A stretch of DNA of 64,000 nucleotides, from the NCBI GenBank assembly GCA_964030785.1, contig OZ034968.1, positions 60,226,899 through 60,290,898 of the forward strand, in the 5' to 3' direction. Below, one piece after another: positions 11,785-23,690 of this stretch. Numbering within the stretch: the stretch's first letter is position 1; each line of letters starts with the position of its first letter. The position numbers and the translations under genes are program-made. This stretch comes from Siderastrea siderea. Taxonomy: Eukaryota > Cnidaria > Anthozoa > Scleractinia > Rhizangiidae. The notes under the pieces were generated by a model. That model was not told where the DNA came from. It worked only from the letters and a program-made list of their open reading frames with translations, and made no database searches.

Positions 11785-12880
11785 CTGCTTGATATAAACA
11801 TAAAATGAAAGCATCAGACAAGTTAGAAATGTGAGCGTCATTTCACAACAGTGTGAGGAAGTGCCAAATTAATTTATATCGCAATTATGTCAGCTTGCCT
11901 TTTTTTGGTATGACTATCTAACTAGGTGGCGACTTCTGCCATTACTGGATTAGTTCTGTTGGAGTATTTTGACAGAAGATAAACTGGACAGCTGAGATAA
12001 GAAAGGTAGTCATTAAAAATACCTCCTTGAATAAATGAGTGACAGAGAAGGTGACAGACAGAGCCCAAGGGGATACCCTGTGAATTTTTGGGTGCGGTTG
12101 AGCCACTGGGACTGAGGCATTGTGAAACACAACATAAACAACTCTAGACTACACAACAAAAAGCTCTACTTCATCTCACACTAACTGAGTGTCAACTCCT
12201 ATTCTAGACTCAAGTTTTTAAACAGCTGATCAGTTTCCTGATAAATTATTGAACCCTGCTCCAGGTCAAAACTCTCTGATTCCTATACCCTATTCCAGAC
12301 TAATCTGCTTGAAAACCATAAATCTTCACAGCAGCACCTCCCTATCAGCTGCCCCAAATCATGCTGGCGGTTGGTGATTTTGCTGCTTGCAGTCAATTCT
12401 TTGCTTGTTACTTCACGCTGCATTTTTTAGGAACCTCCTGGCACGCAGGGAGACAGTCCCTGCTGCCTACTACATCCCAGTATGTTGACGCCTACTACAA
12501 CTCAGGGACAACCCAATCATGACCACATGGCCCAGGCGGAATTTTGTAAGGGTTACGCCAAAGACCTTTGGTGTGCATTTCAGTTTTTTTTTGGCATATA
12601 ATGTCTTATAAAACTGAAGTGTTTCTTTGGCATGGAATTATATAACATGGAATGCACCTAGCCACAGAGCTTATATATGGAGTAACCCCCCCTGCCTTGG
12701 GAGACAGAGAGAGACAGAGAGAGAAATCAAACCACAGTTCAATCATTTCAGATAGCTTCTAGATTGCAAATGTGCAGAAACGTACTGCCCATCAGCATCT
12801 ATTTTTATCTTGCTGTTCCTGTGTTATGAAACAATAGTCCAATAGTCACGTGTAAGCAGCTAGAGAATATTGCTGGTGAT

Positions 12881-13039
12881 AGACTGCGAGTAGTCTCTAA
12901 TTTTGGCGATGGCGATTATGGGGCGGGCGAAATACACACACCCGTGCGCGCGAAATTTCGAAAAAATTTAGCGCACGCGCGTGTGTGTATTTCGCCCGCC
13001 CTACAAGCGATCGCCAAAATTAGAGACTACTCGCAGTCT
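12881..13039. mobile_element. foldback MITE (AGACTGCGAG ends)
   Basis: An inverted repeat starts AGACTGCGAGTAGTCTCTAA and ends with its reverse complement, with a GC-rich centre. It is flanked by TGCTGGTGAT on both sides (12871-12880 and 13041-13050), suggesting a target duplication of roughly 9-10 bp as in Mutator-like elements. A TA duplication (12880-12881, 13039-13040) is the alternative. The mirror arm A' near 56220-56260 lacks it, which confirms it as an insertion. Confidence 0.7.
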
Positions 13040-13090
13040 ATGCTGGTGATGTTGCTGGTGATAATTATTACGCAATCAAAATGTTACCTT

Positions 13091-14144
13091 CATGTTTATT
13101 TCAGACTTAAGAGTATAACCATTTGAATGGAATATTCCCGGATGTAATAACGAAGTATTTCATATACTGTGTAAAACAGGTAAACGAGGGTAGCTAATGT
13201 AGCTTTATAAGCCAAGGAATCAACTAATTAGTGGTGGATCAAATTCCAAACTTTGTGTGACAAAGGATTTGCGGAAAATGGATTTTTGTTAGCATCTTAA
13301 AGTCATTCATGCATGAATTTCTAATCTCGCATGGGCTGCTGAGAGTCGGTTTGGATTCATAACGTATCGGATAATTTTCGACTATCTAGCGACTACAGTC
13401 GCGGTGGATTTTTTCCTCGATCTTTCTAGGGTCTTTAAAAAATGTTTAACTAACATCAGTTTGATGTGTTTAAAATCTCAAAATGACAAAAATGTAGTGA
13501 CCCGAAATTTTCCGGATTTGTACATAGGGCTGTTGCTGAAACTCATGGCTGGTGTGAACTAAATACATTAATTGTCAAAAATATTTAATCTAAACTGTAA
13601 AACAAAGATAGATCACTGATTTCTTTCCCTAAACCTTTTTGTCACGGACCAAAGACTCAGATTACCGGGTCGTGTTTGAATTTGAGTTGTACAGTAAAGA
13701 GGTCGGAGAAAGACTGTATATATGGCAGCAGAGCCTAAGAAATTCTAGTTGTATTCCCCCGGTTAATCTTCCCCTCCCTGACATTTCACAATATCAATTA
13801 CTTAAAGCAGCTGGCAATTTCTTTGGGTATTTTTAATTGTTTGGTTCTTTGTCTTGTTTTTTGTTTGTTTGTTTGTTTGTTTTCTTGAAAAAGTCCATTT
13901 AGTCGGTGGACAAAAGACGGGCATGCGACGACAAGTAAAGAACGCGTGACGCGCGAAGAAAAGACGATGGGAAGAGAGGGTGCAAATTTGCTATCGAGTA
14001 GTCCTGTTGTGAGCGTGGGTAGCCTGTGTGAGGTGTGGGGTTTCAGACCTCTCGTTTCTGTTACTTCCGCCTTGCATTGACAACGCGCCAGTGTATACTC
14101 TGTTAATCAGCTTTCTGGATATAAATTGCCAGTAAATTTTGACG
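13091..14144. other. upstream region of membrane gene, nothing firm
   Basis: No long frame is present. A short (TTTG)n tract sits near 13855-13880. The sequence GGATATAAATTG at about 14117-14128 is TATA-like but only about 20-25 bp upstream of the ATG of the next gene, so it may not be a promoter. Confidence 0.3.
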
Positions 14145-14816
14145 ATGTATATGCTACGCTGCTGGGTAAAGATTTTCTATTACCTCCTTTTGATCGGTTA
14201 TCATGTGGTCGACGTTTTCTTCGATTGGTATAATTACATTCACCTATTCTTGGAGAAGACAGCTTCTGGAGTTTCGAATGCAACAAATAGCACTGTGACC
14301 GAGTTCTTCTTTGTCTTCAGTTGTGCTGTTGGTTCTTTTATCAGCTTATTCTTGGTTGTGCTGTACTTGTATTACATCAAGTATCATTGGTATTGCATTC
14401 GCCACGCGGGCTACCTGCCAGTTCGGTGCTCAGATGGTGAAGTCTCCATGCTTAGTGATCGTCGTTGTGACAAGAAATGCGACCGCCGTTACGTATTTCT
14501 TGAATTATTGCTCTCGGTGTTGGAGTTACTTGGCAAGGACGATGTTCAAAGTAGCATATTGTTTTTGATATGCACGTCGCAAACCTTTGTGCCAAAACCC
14601 AGCGAGTATTTCATAGCCCTTTCCGCCTGCAGCTGTGTCGCACACATCAAGTTGCTCATATGTTTCGTCACGAAACTGCTGGGATATGGTGCATCCGAAA
14701 AACGTTGTTGCAGCGACGGTACGCGTGCTAAGGATTTCTTCTGCGTCGTTGGAATAATAGGTTCGGTTGTTTTCCTGGTTTTAACCATTGTGTCTCTCGT
14801 GAAAGCTGTATATTAA
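14145..14816 (+). CDS. multi-pass membrane protein, unknown function
   Basis: A 223-residue single-exon frame. I place the start at the ATG at 14145; the frame can be read two codons further back to a TTG at 14139, which is unlikely in an animal gene. Hydrophobic segments lie at about residues 7-27, 51-77, 112-140, 150-175 and 196-220, so four or five membrane passes. The first loop has two potential N-glycosylation sites (NAT and NST) and is probably extracellular. The loop after the second segment is rich in Cys, Arg and Lys. I do not recognise the family. It resembles the many lineage-specific small membrane proteins of corals. The neighbours are receptors in the next 8 kb but nothing ties them functionally. 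Confidence 0.65.
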   Translation: MYMLRCWVKIFYYLLLIGYHVVDVFFDWYNYIHLFLEKTASGVSNATNSTVTEFFFVFSCAVGSFISLFLVVLYLYYIKYHWYCIRHAGYLPVRCSDGEVSMLSDRRCDKKCDRRYVFLELLLSVLELLGKDDVQSSILFLICTSQTFVPKPSEYFIALSACSCVAHIKLLICFVTKLLGYGASEKRCCSDGTRAKDFFCVVGIIGSVVFLVLTIVSLVKAVY

Positions 14817-16600
14817 AGAATCCCGGGGTAAGCTCTGAACTCGTACAAACTCCACACTGTATCCTCAATGTCAGTAGAGAGGAGGCTTTTTTCAAGGAAT
14901 TGACTTTTGCTTGCGATCAATTTTATTAACTTTGACCAAAACAATGTTGGCAGCTCTTGTAACTGTAAAATGTGACTGAACGTCGGCAGAATAGGAGAAA
15001 GTGTACTCCATAGGTGCGAAGGAGGCTGTTTTGACATAACAGGCATTAAAGACGTCCGATTTTCACAAACAGCTGAAAGTTAGGTCCTTGTCACACAAAA
15101 TCTTGAGTGCGCAGTTGCCGTTATTCAATAAACATAGCTGTGCTTTTGTTTTATTTCTTTAGACTACGTTCATTTGAATATTATACTGTGGAATATTTGA
15201 TATACTATGATAAAAGATAAACTCGTATGGTAAGAGCACTACGGAAGTAAATAGTCGTGGATCAAATTTCAAACTGAATGCACCTAGAATTCCCGGTAAA
15301 TGGAATTCTTTGAAACATTTTAATGTACTACTTATTGAAAAATAATAAGTGAATTTCCATTCCCGCCCAAATCGCTATGCGTCATTCTTCGATTTACAAA
15401 GAAAGAGAATATTTTGACACTATCTAGTCACTTATGTTGTTGTAGTCATTACTCCGGTCGTAATGAAGTATTTTGACCTACGGTAATTCAATGTTTAGTT
15501 TCCGTAAACCAGTGCGGGACATCCAATTGCAACAAGGAACTGCTTAAGTGACTAATGTAAGGTTCTTTTGAAGCTGAGGAATATTTGTGTAAACTACCAC
15601 AGTTTGATCTGTTGGTATTTTTTGTATAGTTGAAGTTTAATTTACTCACAATAAATGGCAAAAACAGTCAGTGAACATAATCTTATTTCTCAAGTTTGCA
15701 GGCAGCTCTGTTGCCTTTCGAAAATCCTACTAGCTAGTTGAAACTTTCGACTCTTCCTTTGCCTATCCCCAGACTCGTGCCCTGTCGCCACGTATTTATT
15801 CCTTTTACGCATTGGAAAATGGGAAGGCGACCAATGTGCGCAAAGCCTATTGGTAAGGAGGGAGAAATTTTCTTCCTTCCTTCCCTTGATGCACGGCGAA
15901 CTCATCAGATCCTACCCATAAACCGCACCGTGGACAAGAGAAGTGCCTGAGTACGAGAGTCTGGTCCATCCTTGCCCCAAACTAAAGGCGCATATCTGGT
16001 ATTTCCCTCTTACGAAAGTTTGCGGTGACATTTTATCAGAGAAAACTATAGCTTTTCAGACAATTATATCAGGAATATCTGACTCAGAGGCAACCAAGGC
16101 CTTCCGAAAAGACTTTACAACGAAAACATCGCGCTTGCCCTTGACGAGTCGAGTGGAAATGAATACTCCGCTCGTTTACATCGTGTTCGCATTAGTTATT
16201 GCAAGTTAGTTTTTAGTTAACATATCCAGTGTTCAGGTTGGTTAGTCACCTTTGGGGAATCACCGGATGACTGTGAAACCGTGTTCTCGTATAGTGACAA
16301 GTTATAAGTGCATGAAACCAGATTGCAAATATCAATTGAATTATTACTCTCTTCATGTTCTGTTCCTTGGGAATAATTCTGAAATAGAGCTATATTTTTC
16401 GGTTAGTAGTTTCCTATTGTACTGGTTGCGTCTTTGTAAGAAAGGAACAAAGAACTGGTAATTTCATTTTAAATCCTTTACATTTTCTACAAGTCACTAC
16501 TAGAAGCATTCCTTATGACGACTTCAACCAAATTGAAAAGTCAAATCCGTAATAAATTAAAGATGTTCTTTTCTTTATTTCAGTGGAGCAAATTGAAGTT
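14817..16600. other. intergenic, nothing recognised
   Basis: Several frames under 90 codons on both strands (for example 15943-16209) have no recognisable domain. No transposon ends or RNA genes were noticed. Confidence 0.3.
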
Positions 16601-16639
16601 TACTTAAAAGTGAAGTAACCAAAGGAGATTTCATGGATG

Positions 16640-18097
16640 CTGCCAACCACCATTTGTCCTCCATATTCGCCGTACCCTTACTTTACAGCGTCCCCGCAAA
16701 CTGGAGAAGTGAGTTAACAGACATTTCTCAAGTTAACATTTCACAAGACATTTAAGGATTTCAAAATGACCGAGTAAGTGACAAACCCGCCTCTCAATTA
16801 CCTCCCGTTGTCGTAGTAACTTGTCGTTATTAAGCTTCGGCTTAATAACTGACAGTCACTTACGATGTCGTGTAAAACGTCTGCTGGCGGAAAATTAGAA
16901 AAGGTGGACTGCTATCTTAATTGTGTTTACAATATCCGTTCAGTGTTTATTTGTGTTTGCATTGAGGAGAAAGACAGTCCATGACAGTTATTAAAGAAGG
17001 ATATCGCCTATAATTACCACGCAGGATTAGTTTTCTTCTTTTTAAAATTACTAATTCCTTCACCTCTAAGAAACACGTATCTGCGGCGTCAGAGTAAATT
17101 GCTATTGTTTGAACTGCAATTATTATTAGAACTTCCTCTTCAGCTGCTTCAAGTATAGAGTGTAGAAATGAAGATATATTTCACTTTAAAAAGCTAAGCA
17201 AATAAAAAACTATTACCTTTTGTGAAGAAAATGTCTCTAAGTAAGTTGCTCCTTACGGTTCTCGGTGTATCTAAACTAAACTAGCAACAGGAATGAATTT
17301 TGTCTCCAAGAAGCAAGCCTTTCTCACATTAAATCCTTCTATTCGGTTAAGTAGTCCAAAATGGTATTTGTAATACAAATACGGCTTTAAATGACAGTTT
17401 ACATAGGAGAAAGCCAGGTAGCTGCCGAGTTCAACTCAGCTCTAACCAAAAATTAAGAAACATGTTAACAGGCATCTTTTTAATATATATTCGGTATTAA
17501 TTTGCGATGAATTCAGACAAAGCATGAATTTAGTCGAAGAAAATCATTGAACGAGAACGTCATCCGATATTGTCCCAACTATTTGTTTTAAGACAAAGAC
17601 AAGAATATTCCATCTTAACAAAGAAAACAAGGGGCAATGAATCTTTTATTATCATTTCAGGCTTTCCAGGGAGCAAGTGTTTTCATGTTTGAAAGTAAAA
17701 GGTCATTGCTAATAATTAGTCGATCCACTCTTTAGTTATGGAGTACGTCAATTACAACTGGGCTCATAAGAACTTGTTTTTTAATCATCGTTGTTCATTG
17801 AGCCGTCACGTGAACACGTTGAGGCCATCGCCGAGACATATTATATTTAAGCCCTGAATATTTAGAGACATGAAAACTGAACAAACATAAGAAGGTGATC
17901 AGAAGTGCCTATTAAAATTAAGTTAACTATAATTTACAACTTTTGCCCCTCTTTCTGTTGCAACACTCCTTACTAGTGCAAAGTGGAAAGTTTGGAATGT
18001 TAAGGGTTTAACAGAACGTCGCGGAACATTGTATAACATCTGAATAACATCGTTATTCGTAGATACAAAGAAGCGACTCGAGTTCACGGACGTATTC
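16640..18097. other. upstream region of GPCR copy 1
   Basis: Non-coding on both strands as far as I can see, AT-rich, and conserved with 20350-21646. No TATA box or other element could be assigned with confidence. The conservation reflects the recent tandem duplication. Confidence 0.35.
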
Positions 18098-19021
18098 ATG
18101 GAGATAACAGACCACAAAACACACAAACAACAGCTTTGCTCAGCAGAATTAGCTGAAGGTCTACACAAAGAGCTGATTTGCCTTATAGTGGTGAACATTT
18201 TTTCGTCCATTACTGCATTTCTGGGGAACACTCTGATCCTAGTCGCCCTTCACAAGGAGTCTTCACTTCACCCACCGTCCAAACTATTGTTTCGTAACCT
18301 TGCGATAACTGATCTCTGCGTTGGTATTATTGTGGAGCCTCTGGCAGTTACCTATTTGATGTCTTTAGTGAACGAAAGTTTGAATGTTTGTCACTATTCA
18401 TTATCTGCGTTAACCGTAACAGGCCGAATCGTATGTGCAGTGTCTCTGTTAACAGTAACTACCATAAGTATAGACAGACTTCTCGCCCTGTTGTTAGGGC
18501 TCAGATACAGACAAGTTGTAACTTTAAAGAGAACATATGTGACTGTGATTGTTTTTTGGATTGTCTGTATTGTCGTTTCCACAATGTACCTTTGGAATTT
18601 CGTTTTAATGTTATGGTGTGACAAAATATTTATACCACTCTGTCTAGTAACTTCAATTTACTGTTACACAAAGACTTTCCTTGGATTGCGTCATCATCAA
18701 AATCAAGTACAAGGGAATGCTCAAGAACAACAGAGCCAAACAATTCCAATGAACATTGCACGATATAAAAAGGCAGTTTCCAGTGCATTGTGGCTGCAGT
18801 TGACATTGGTTGTTTGTTATCTGCCGTATATTATACTATTAGCTTACATTACGGCCCGTAATAATTTATCTTCGTCTCTTTTTATCGTATTGGAATTTTC
18901 ACTGGCTTTAGTTTATTTAAACTCGTCATTAAACCCGGTTCTTTATTGCTGGAAGATAGGAGAAGTGCGACAAGCAGTAAAGGATACAATCAAAGCACTT
19001 TTTCATTGCTCATCGATTTAG
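18098..19021 (+). CDS. class A (rhodopsin-like) GPCR, cnidarian expansion
   Basis: A complete 307-residue, intronless seven-transmembrane receptor with a short N-terminus. Hallmarks are visible in order: N44 in the GNTLILVAL of helix 1, D72 in LAITD of helix 2, C98 before helix 3 paired with C174 in extracellular loop 2, D126-R127 (DRL in place of DRY) at the end of helix 3, W154 in helix 4, P243 in a CYLP motif of helix 6, and NPVLY (279-283) in helix 7 followed by a helix-8-like WKIGEVRQAV. Intronless receptors of this size form large families in coral genomes, often labelled adenosine-, melanocortin- or amine-receptor-like by weak similarity. The ligand cannot be read from sequence. The protein should sit in the plasma membrane and couple to G proteins. 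A tandem copy lies 3.5 kb downstream. Confidence 0.9.
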   Translation: MEITDHKTHKQQLCSAELAEGLHKELICLIVVNIFSSITAFLGNTLILVALHKESSLHPPSKLLFRNLAITDLCVGIIVEPLAVTYLMSLVNESLNVCHYSLSALTVTGRIVCAVSLLTVTTISIDRLLALLLGLRYRQVVTLKRTYVTVIVFWIVCIVVSTMYLWNFVLMLWCDKIFIPLCLVTSIYCYTKTFLGLRHHQNQVQGNAQEQQSQTIPMNIARYKKAVSSALWLQLTLVVCYLPYIILLAYITARNNLSSSLFIVLEFSLALVYLNSSLNPVLYCWKIGEVRQAVKDTIKALFHCSSI

Positions 19022-19102
19022 TTGTTACCAAGTGTTTTATGTCGTTCTATTCGGTAGTTCAGTTTCATCCAAGGCGGTAGTATTTTAAGGGTTGTATACT
19101 AA

Positions 19103-19313
19103 GGCCCAGTTCAGACGCCGTACCTCTCATGTGCCGTACCAAATACATTTTCGCTCTTTGGTCGTATTAAGCAGCAAGTTTTGCCGTACCCTGAGATTTT
19201 GGCTTGCCTAATTGAAATCTGTCGAAAAAAACTCATTTGGACAGCGTACAACTGCCAAAAAACTACGTACTACTTGGTACGGCACATGAGAGGTACGGCG
19301 TCTGAACTGGGCC
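19103..19313. mobile_element. PIF/Harbinger-like MITE
   Basis: The ends read GGCCCAGTTCAGACGCCGTA and its reverse complement. TAA flanks both sides (19100-19102 and 19314-19316), the 3-bp target duplication of PIF/Harbinger elements. The terminal repeats are about 40 bp and there is no coding capacity. It sits just 80 bp after the stop of the intact GPCR and is absent after the copy at 22567, so it arrived after the tandem duplication or outside its boundary. Confidence 0.75.
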
Positions 19314-19316
19314 TAA

Positions 19317-20340
19317 ATAGCACTGTTTCAAAATTCAAATTTATGCCACAGGCTTCTTTTAAGGGTTTAAGGCTTCAGGTTACTCACTGGTCAGTAAATG
19401 GATTCATTATATAAAGTGGCTAGAGCTTGTCAATATAAAGCGCGCACTGTAACTGGTCAATACTAGGGGCTGGATTTTCCCGTAATGCCCACGGGCATTA
19501 TAAGCAATGTTAATGCCCGGCTGGTTAAGCGCGGGAAATGGCGTGGCGAATGATTTGAAGGTAAAAGGAAAGGACGAAAAGAGGCAATTTCTTTGAAATT
19601 TTTTACTTTGCGATGTAATTTTTTTGCGTAAAATAAAACTGCTGGGTGACTTGGTATCTAATGCTTTTCGGTAAACTGTTTCCTTCATCCCAATCCGGCA
19701 CGGCTCATTTTTCTAGTAGTGAAGTGTTAGGCGCAACATGTAATAAACTTCTTATTAACTCTGACTAGCTCGGGACCATACTGGGAGAATATCGTCGTCA
19801 GTCTTTCTTGTACGGACCTCGCTTCGCACAGTCCGTACCAGAAAGACTTAGGCAATATTCTCCTACTGTGACCCTCGTGCTCGGTTAATAAGAAATGAAT
19901 GATAGTAGTCTGTTCGTTTAGAAATGTTGAATAAAAAGGTAAGAAAACCTACAACTTCGATTCTCCTTCTTCTTATCTTCCATTCGTGTTCGTCGGGCGA
20001 AATTTCAAGATGGCGGACTTTTCCGTTTTCAAGTTCACAATGCGTCAAACATTTAAAATTGATCACTGTTTTACTGTCTGGGTTCAGCTATAGGTCGCAA
20101 TTTACGTCTAAACGAATATTTGGTTCGTGCCTCGTGGCACATAAGGCCTCTATCTCGGAGACTGGAACAAGCTATACCAAGTGAGTTTAATTTTCAATAG
20201 TCTTACTGAACCGAAGTCTGAGTGCGACCGCCCCCATTGTCGGATAGATATTGTTCATAATGCTGCATTAAATGCTAGCATGTCAAGCAACAACTTTCTT
20301 ACATGCAAATCTCACTCGAAAGTATTTTTGGGCACCATCC
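19317..20340. other. spacer between GPCR copies
   Basis: The spacer holds a small inverted pair near 19762-19868 (GGGAGAATAT ... ATATTCTCC), probably another short foldback element, and frames up to 101 codons without recognisable similarity. No gene was identified. Confidence 0.35.
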
Positions 20341-20349
20341 TCCATTCAT

Positions 20350-22590
20350 CATTTAATTGTCCTCCATATTCGCCCCCTAGGTATCCTTACTTTACAAAGT
20401 CCCCACTAAACTGGAGAAGTGAGTTAAAACAGGCATTCCTCAAGTTATTCAACAAGACATTTCGGAATTTCAAAAGGACGGAGTGAGTGACAAAGCCCGC
20501 CTCTCAATTACCTCGCGCGCGTTGTCGTAGCAACATGATGTAAAACAGGGTTAAATACGAGCTTCGGCTTAATAGCTGATAGTCACTTACGATGTTGTGT
20601 CTGAAACGTCTGCTAACGGAAAATTAGGAAAGATGGACTGGTATCTTAATTGAATTTACAATCTCCGTTCAGTGTTTATTTGTTTGCATTGAGGAGGAAA
20701 GACAGTCTATGAAATTATTAAAGAAGGATATCGCCTGTAATTACCACGCAGGATTAGTTTCTTCTTTTTAAAATCACTAATTACTTCACCTCTAAGAAGC
20801 ACGTATCTACATGCGTCAGAGTAAACTGCTATTGTTTGAACTGCAATTGTTATTAGAACTTCCTCTTCAGCTGCTTCAGGTATAGAGTGTGGACATGAAG
20901 ATATATTTAAACTTTATAAAAGCTAAACAAATAGCTTAACTATTTATGGCTTTGCGAAGAATATGTCTCTAAGAAAGTTTCTCCTTACGGTTCCCGGTGT
21001 GTCTAAACTGTCTAAAAACTAATCTAGCAACAAGAATAAATTTTGTCTCCAAGAAGCAAGCCTTTTTACATTAAATCCTTCTCTTCGGTTAAATACTCTA
21101 GAATGATATTTTTAATCAAAATACGGCATTAAACGACAGTTTACATAAGAGAACGCCAGGTAGATGCCGAGTTCAACTCAGCTCTAACAAAAAATTAAGA
21201 AACATGTTAACAGGCGCCTTTTAATATATATTCGGTATTAATTTGCAATGAATTCAAACAAAGCATGAATTCAATCATCGAACGAGAACATCATCCGATG
21301 TTTTTCCAGCAATTTGTTTTAAGACAAGGACGCTGAAAATATTTTATCTTAACAATGCACAACTAACCAACACACAGAAGAAAACGAGGGGCAATGGATC
21401 TTTTATTATCATTTAAGGCTTCCAGGGAGCACGTTTTTTCAGATTTGAAAGTAAAATGTCATTGCTAATAGTATAGCTTTCTCTATTCCTTAAAGACCTG
21501 CATATTATAAAAAATTTATAACAGACAAAATTAGTGTGCGTCTTACGGAAGGCAGTGTTTTGACACGTTTGTCATATTAAGATTGTTCAGTTCGTAGACA
21601 CAAAGAAGCGACCCGAGTTCACGGAGGCGTATTCCCATTACAGAACATGAAGATAAGCTACGAAACATTCGAACAACAGTTTTGCTCAGCAGAATTAGTT
21701 GAAGGTCTACACAAAGAGCTGATATGCCTTTTAGTGGTGAACATTTTCCTGTCCATTACTGCATTTCTCGGGAATACTCTGATCCTAGTCGCCCTTCACA
21801 AGGAGTCTTTGCTTCATCCACCTTAAAAACTGTTGTTTCGTGTCCTTGCAATAACTGATCTCTGTGTTGGTATTATTGTAGAGCCTCTGGCAGTTACCTA
21901 TTGCATTTCTTTGGTAAACCAACGTTTGAGTATGTGTCGCGGTGCATTAGCCGCGGGTTTAGCGACAGGCCAAATGTTAATTGGAGTGTCATTGCTCACA
22001 TTGTCTGCAATAAGTGTAGATAGACTTCTCGCCCTGTTGTTAGGGCTCAGATACAGACAAGCTGTAACTTTAAAGAGAACATACGTGACTGTCATTGTTT
22101 TTTGGATTGTCTGTATTGTCGATTCCACAATGTACTTTTGGAATTTCGTTTTAATGGTTTGGTGTGACATGATATTTACACCACTCTGTCTGGTAACTTC
22201 AGTTTACTGTTACACAAAGATTTTCCTTGGGTTGCGTCACCATCAAAATCAAGTACAAGGGAATGTTCAAGAACAACAGAGACAAACAATTCCAATGAAC
22301 ATTGCACGGTACAAAAAGGCAGTGTCCAGTGCATTGTGGCTGCAGTTGACATTAGTTGTTTGTTATCTGCCGTATATTATACTATTAGCTTACACAACGG
22401 CCCGTAATAATATATCTTCGTCTCTTTTTATAGCATTGCAATTTTCAGTAACATTAGTTGGTTTAAACTCGTCGTTAAACCCGATTCTTTATTGCTGGAA
22501 GATCAGAGAAGTACGACAAGCAGTGAAGGACACAATCAGACAACTTTTTCCGTGTTCATCGAGTTAGCTTTTACGACTGAGTGCTTTATG
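20350..22590. repeat. tandem duplication unit 2 (GPCR)
   Basis: Direct copy of 16640-19045, about 3.7 kb downstream. Small indels distinguish the two. It contains the GPCR copy with an internal stop. Confidence 0.85.
21647..22567 (+). pseudogene. class A GPCR copy 2 with one internal stop
   Basis: The frame from the ATG at 21647 to the TAG at 22565-22567 spans 306 codons and matches the intact receptor at 18098-19021 throughout. It is interrupted by a single in-frame TAA at codon 60 (21824-21826), where the intact copy has the Ser in PPSKLLF. No frameshift is present and all later hallmarks (D-R-L, CYLP, NPILY) remain. The stop lies in the first intracellular loop, so a product would lack six helices; a restart at the next ATG would give no usable receptor. 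It is most likely a young pseudogene. A segregating null allele or a base-call error are alternatives. Confidence 0.8.
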
Positions 22591-22714
22591 TCGCCCCCCG
22601 TAATTCCGTAGTAGTCAGTTTCATGGAAAGGTTATTCATCTGTATACATTTCCAGTTTAACACTTGTCAGTTATATATTATGGTAATAAAATGTGAGGTT
22701 TGTTTTGATGGAGA

Positions 22715-23340
22715 AAGTTCTTAAGAGCGAATGCCAGAAAATTTCGAGCAAACGTTGGCCACAGTTGAAAATTACTTTTCGCTCATATTTGGAGTGTTGG
22801 TAGCCAATACTAAGTTAACAATCGTGATGTAGTTTGTTTTCAAAGAGAACACTTCCGTTGTGGGAAAATTGGAAAAATATATTTCTCACGTCCTTGGTCT
22901 CAAAACAGCCAAAATTAAGGGCGAATTTAGTAGTTACCAAAATATTACTTTCGTCCAAAAGCAAACAAAGCTAGAAAATATTTGCCCTAAGATATTGATT
23001 TGGGAAGTGTTTCACATTTCATCTGACATGGGATTGTCTTCTTGTCGACAACTTAAAATGGAAACAAACGAATTTTAGGACGCGAATTTTGCAAGGTGAT
23101 AAAAATCTCGATTTTACCGTTATATCGCGATCACATTTTTTTCCATGTGCCCAATGATGAATTGTTCTAGGATTCGCGCTGGAAGTTGCTTAAGCATTGA
23201 ACTAAATCATATGTTAAAACTGTAATGGGTATTTTGATTTAAGTCTCCCTCGAGAACCTCAAAGCTAGAGAAATTTTGTGCGTTTTTTGAATAATTAATT
23301 AGTTACGATGTAACGCAGTTTCTCGGTCAGACGAAATGAA
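22715..23340. repeat. dispersed ~0.6-kb repeat, copy 1
   Basis: The segment beginning AGAGCGAATGCCAGAAAAT matches 31480-32050 in reverse orientation with numerous substitutions. No coding potential or clear terminal repeats were seen. It is an unclassified interspersed repeat. Confidence 0.6.
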
Positions 23341-23690
23341 CCCTTAGACAACTCCTCACTGACGATTAAAGGAGAAGATTTAGAATATTAAATGACTTAC
23401 CTTCGACGAAAGATACAAGTCCTCCCAGTTTATGAAATGCTTCATCAACTGCTGATCGGTTCAAAAGCTGATCGAGCTGGTAACTTGTGTCGGAAATTCG
23501 ATTCGACGTTTCTTATTCTGCTTTTTCGAAGCACGTTCCATTACAGAAGGGCACAGTTTAAAACAGATGAAGCCGAAACAGATGAAGCAGATCAACCTAA
23601 AAAGCAGGCGCAAGCCAGTAAACTTTCGATAGTTAACCTGATTACATATATATATGTTTTTGAAGTTGCGTGACTGAAAAAAACATTGCT
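23341..23690. other. short frame, nothing recognised
   Basis: A 93-codon frame (23392-23673) contains a repeated KTDEAETDEADQ segment but has no known domain. I do not call it a gene. Confidence 0.25.

Larger units (their letters stand above)
6480..13090. repeat. inverted segmental duplication, arm A
   Basis: This 6.6-kb segment matches 56190-61965 in reverse orientation along its whole length. For example, the end sequence around 6525-6560 reappears reversed near 61875-61920, and the segment at 12785-12860 reappears reversed near 56270-56330. It contains a decayed GFP-like gene on the minus strand and about 2 kb of flank on its 3' side. Differences from A' include an AAT microsatellite and a foldback insertion present only here. 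The first 240 bp are also found a third time at 46945-47200. Confidence 0.85.
16640..19045. repeat. tandem duplication unit 1 (GPCR)
   Basis: The segment from about 16640 to 19045 matches about 20350 to 22590 in the same orientation. Landmarks are the GAAGTGAGTTAA segment near 16707 and 20417, the CAGGATTAG segment near 17022 and 20750, and the whole GPCR frame. The unit therefore includes about 1.4 kb upstream of the receptor, probably with its promoter and 5' UTR. Confidence 0.85.
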
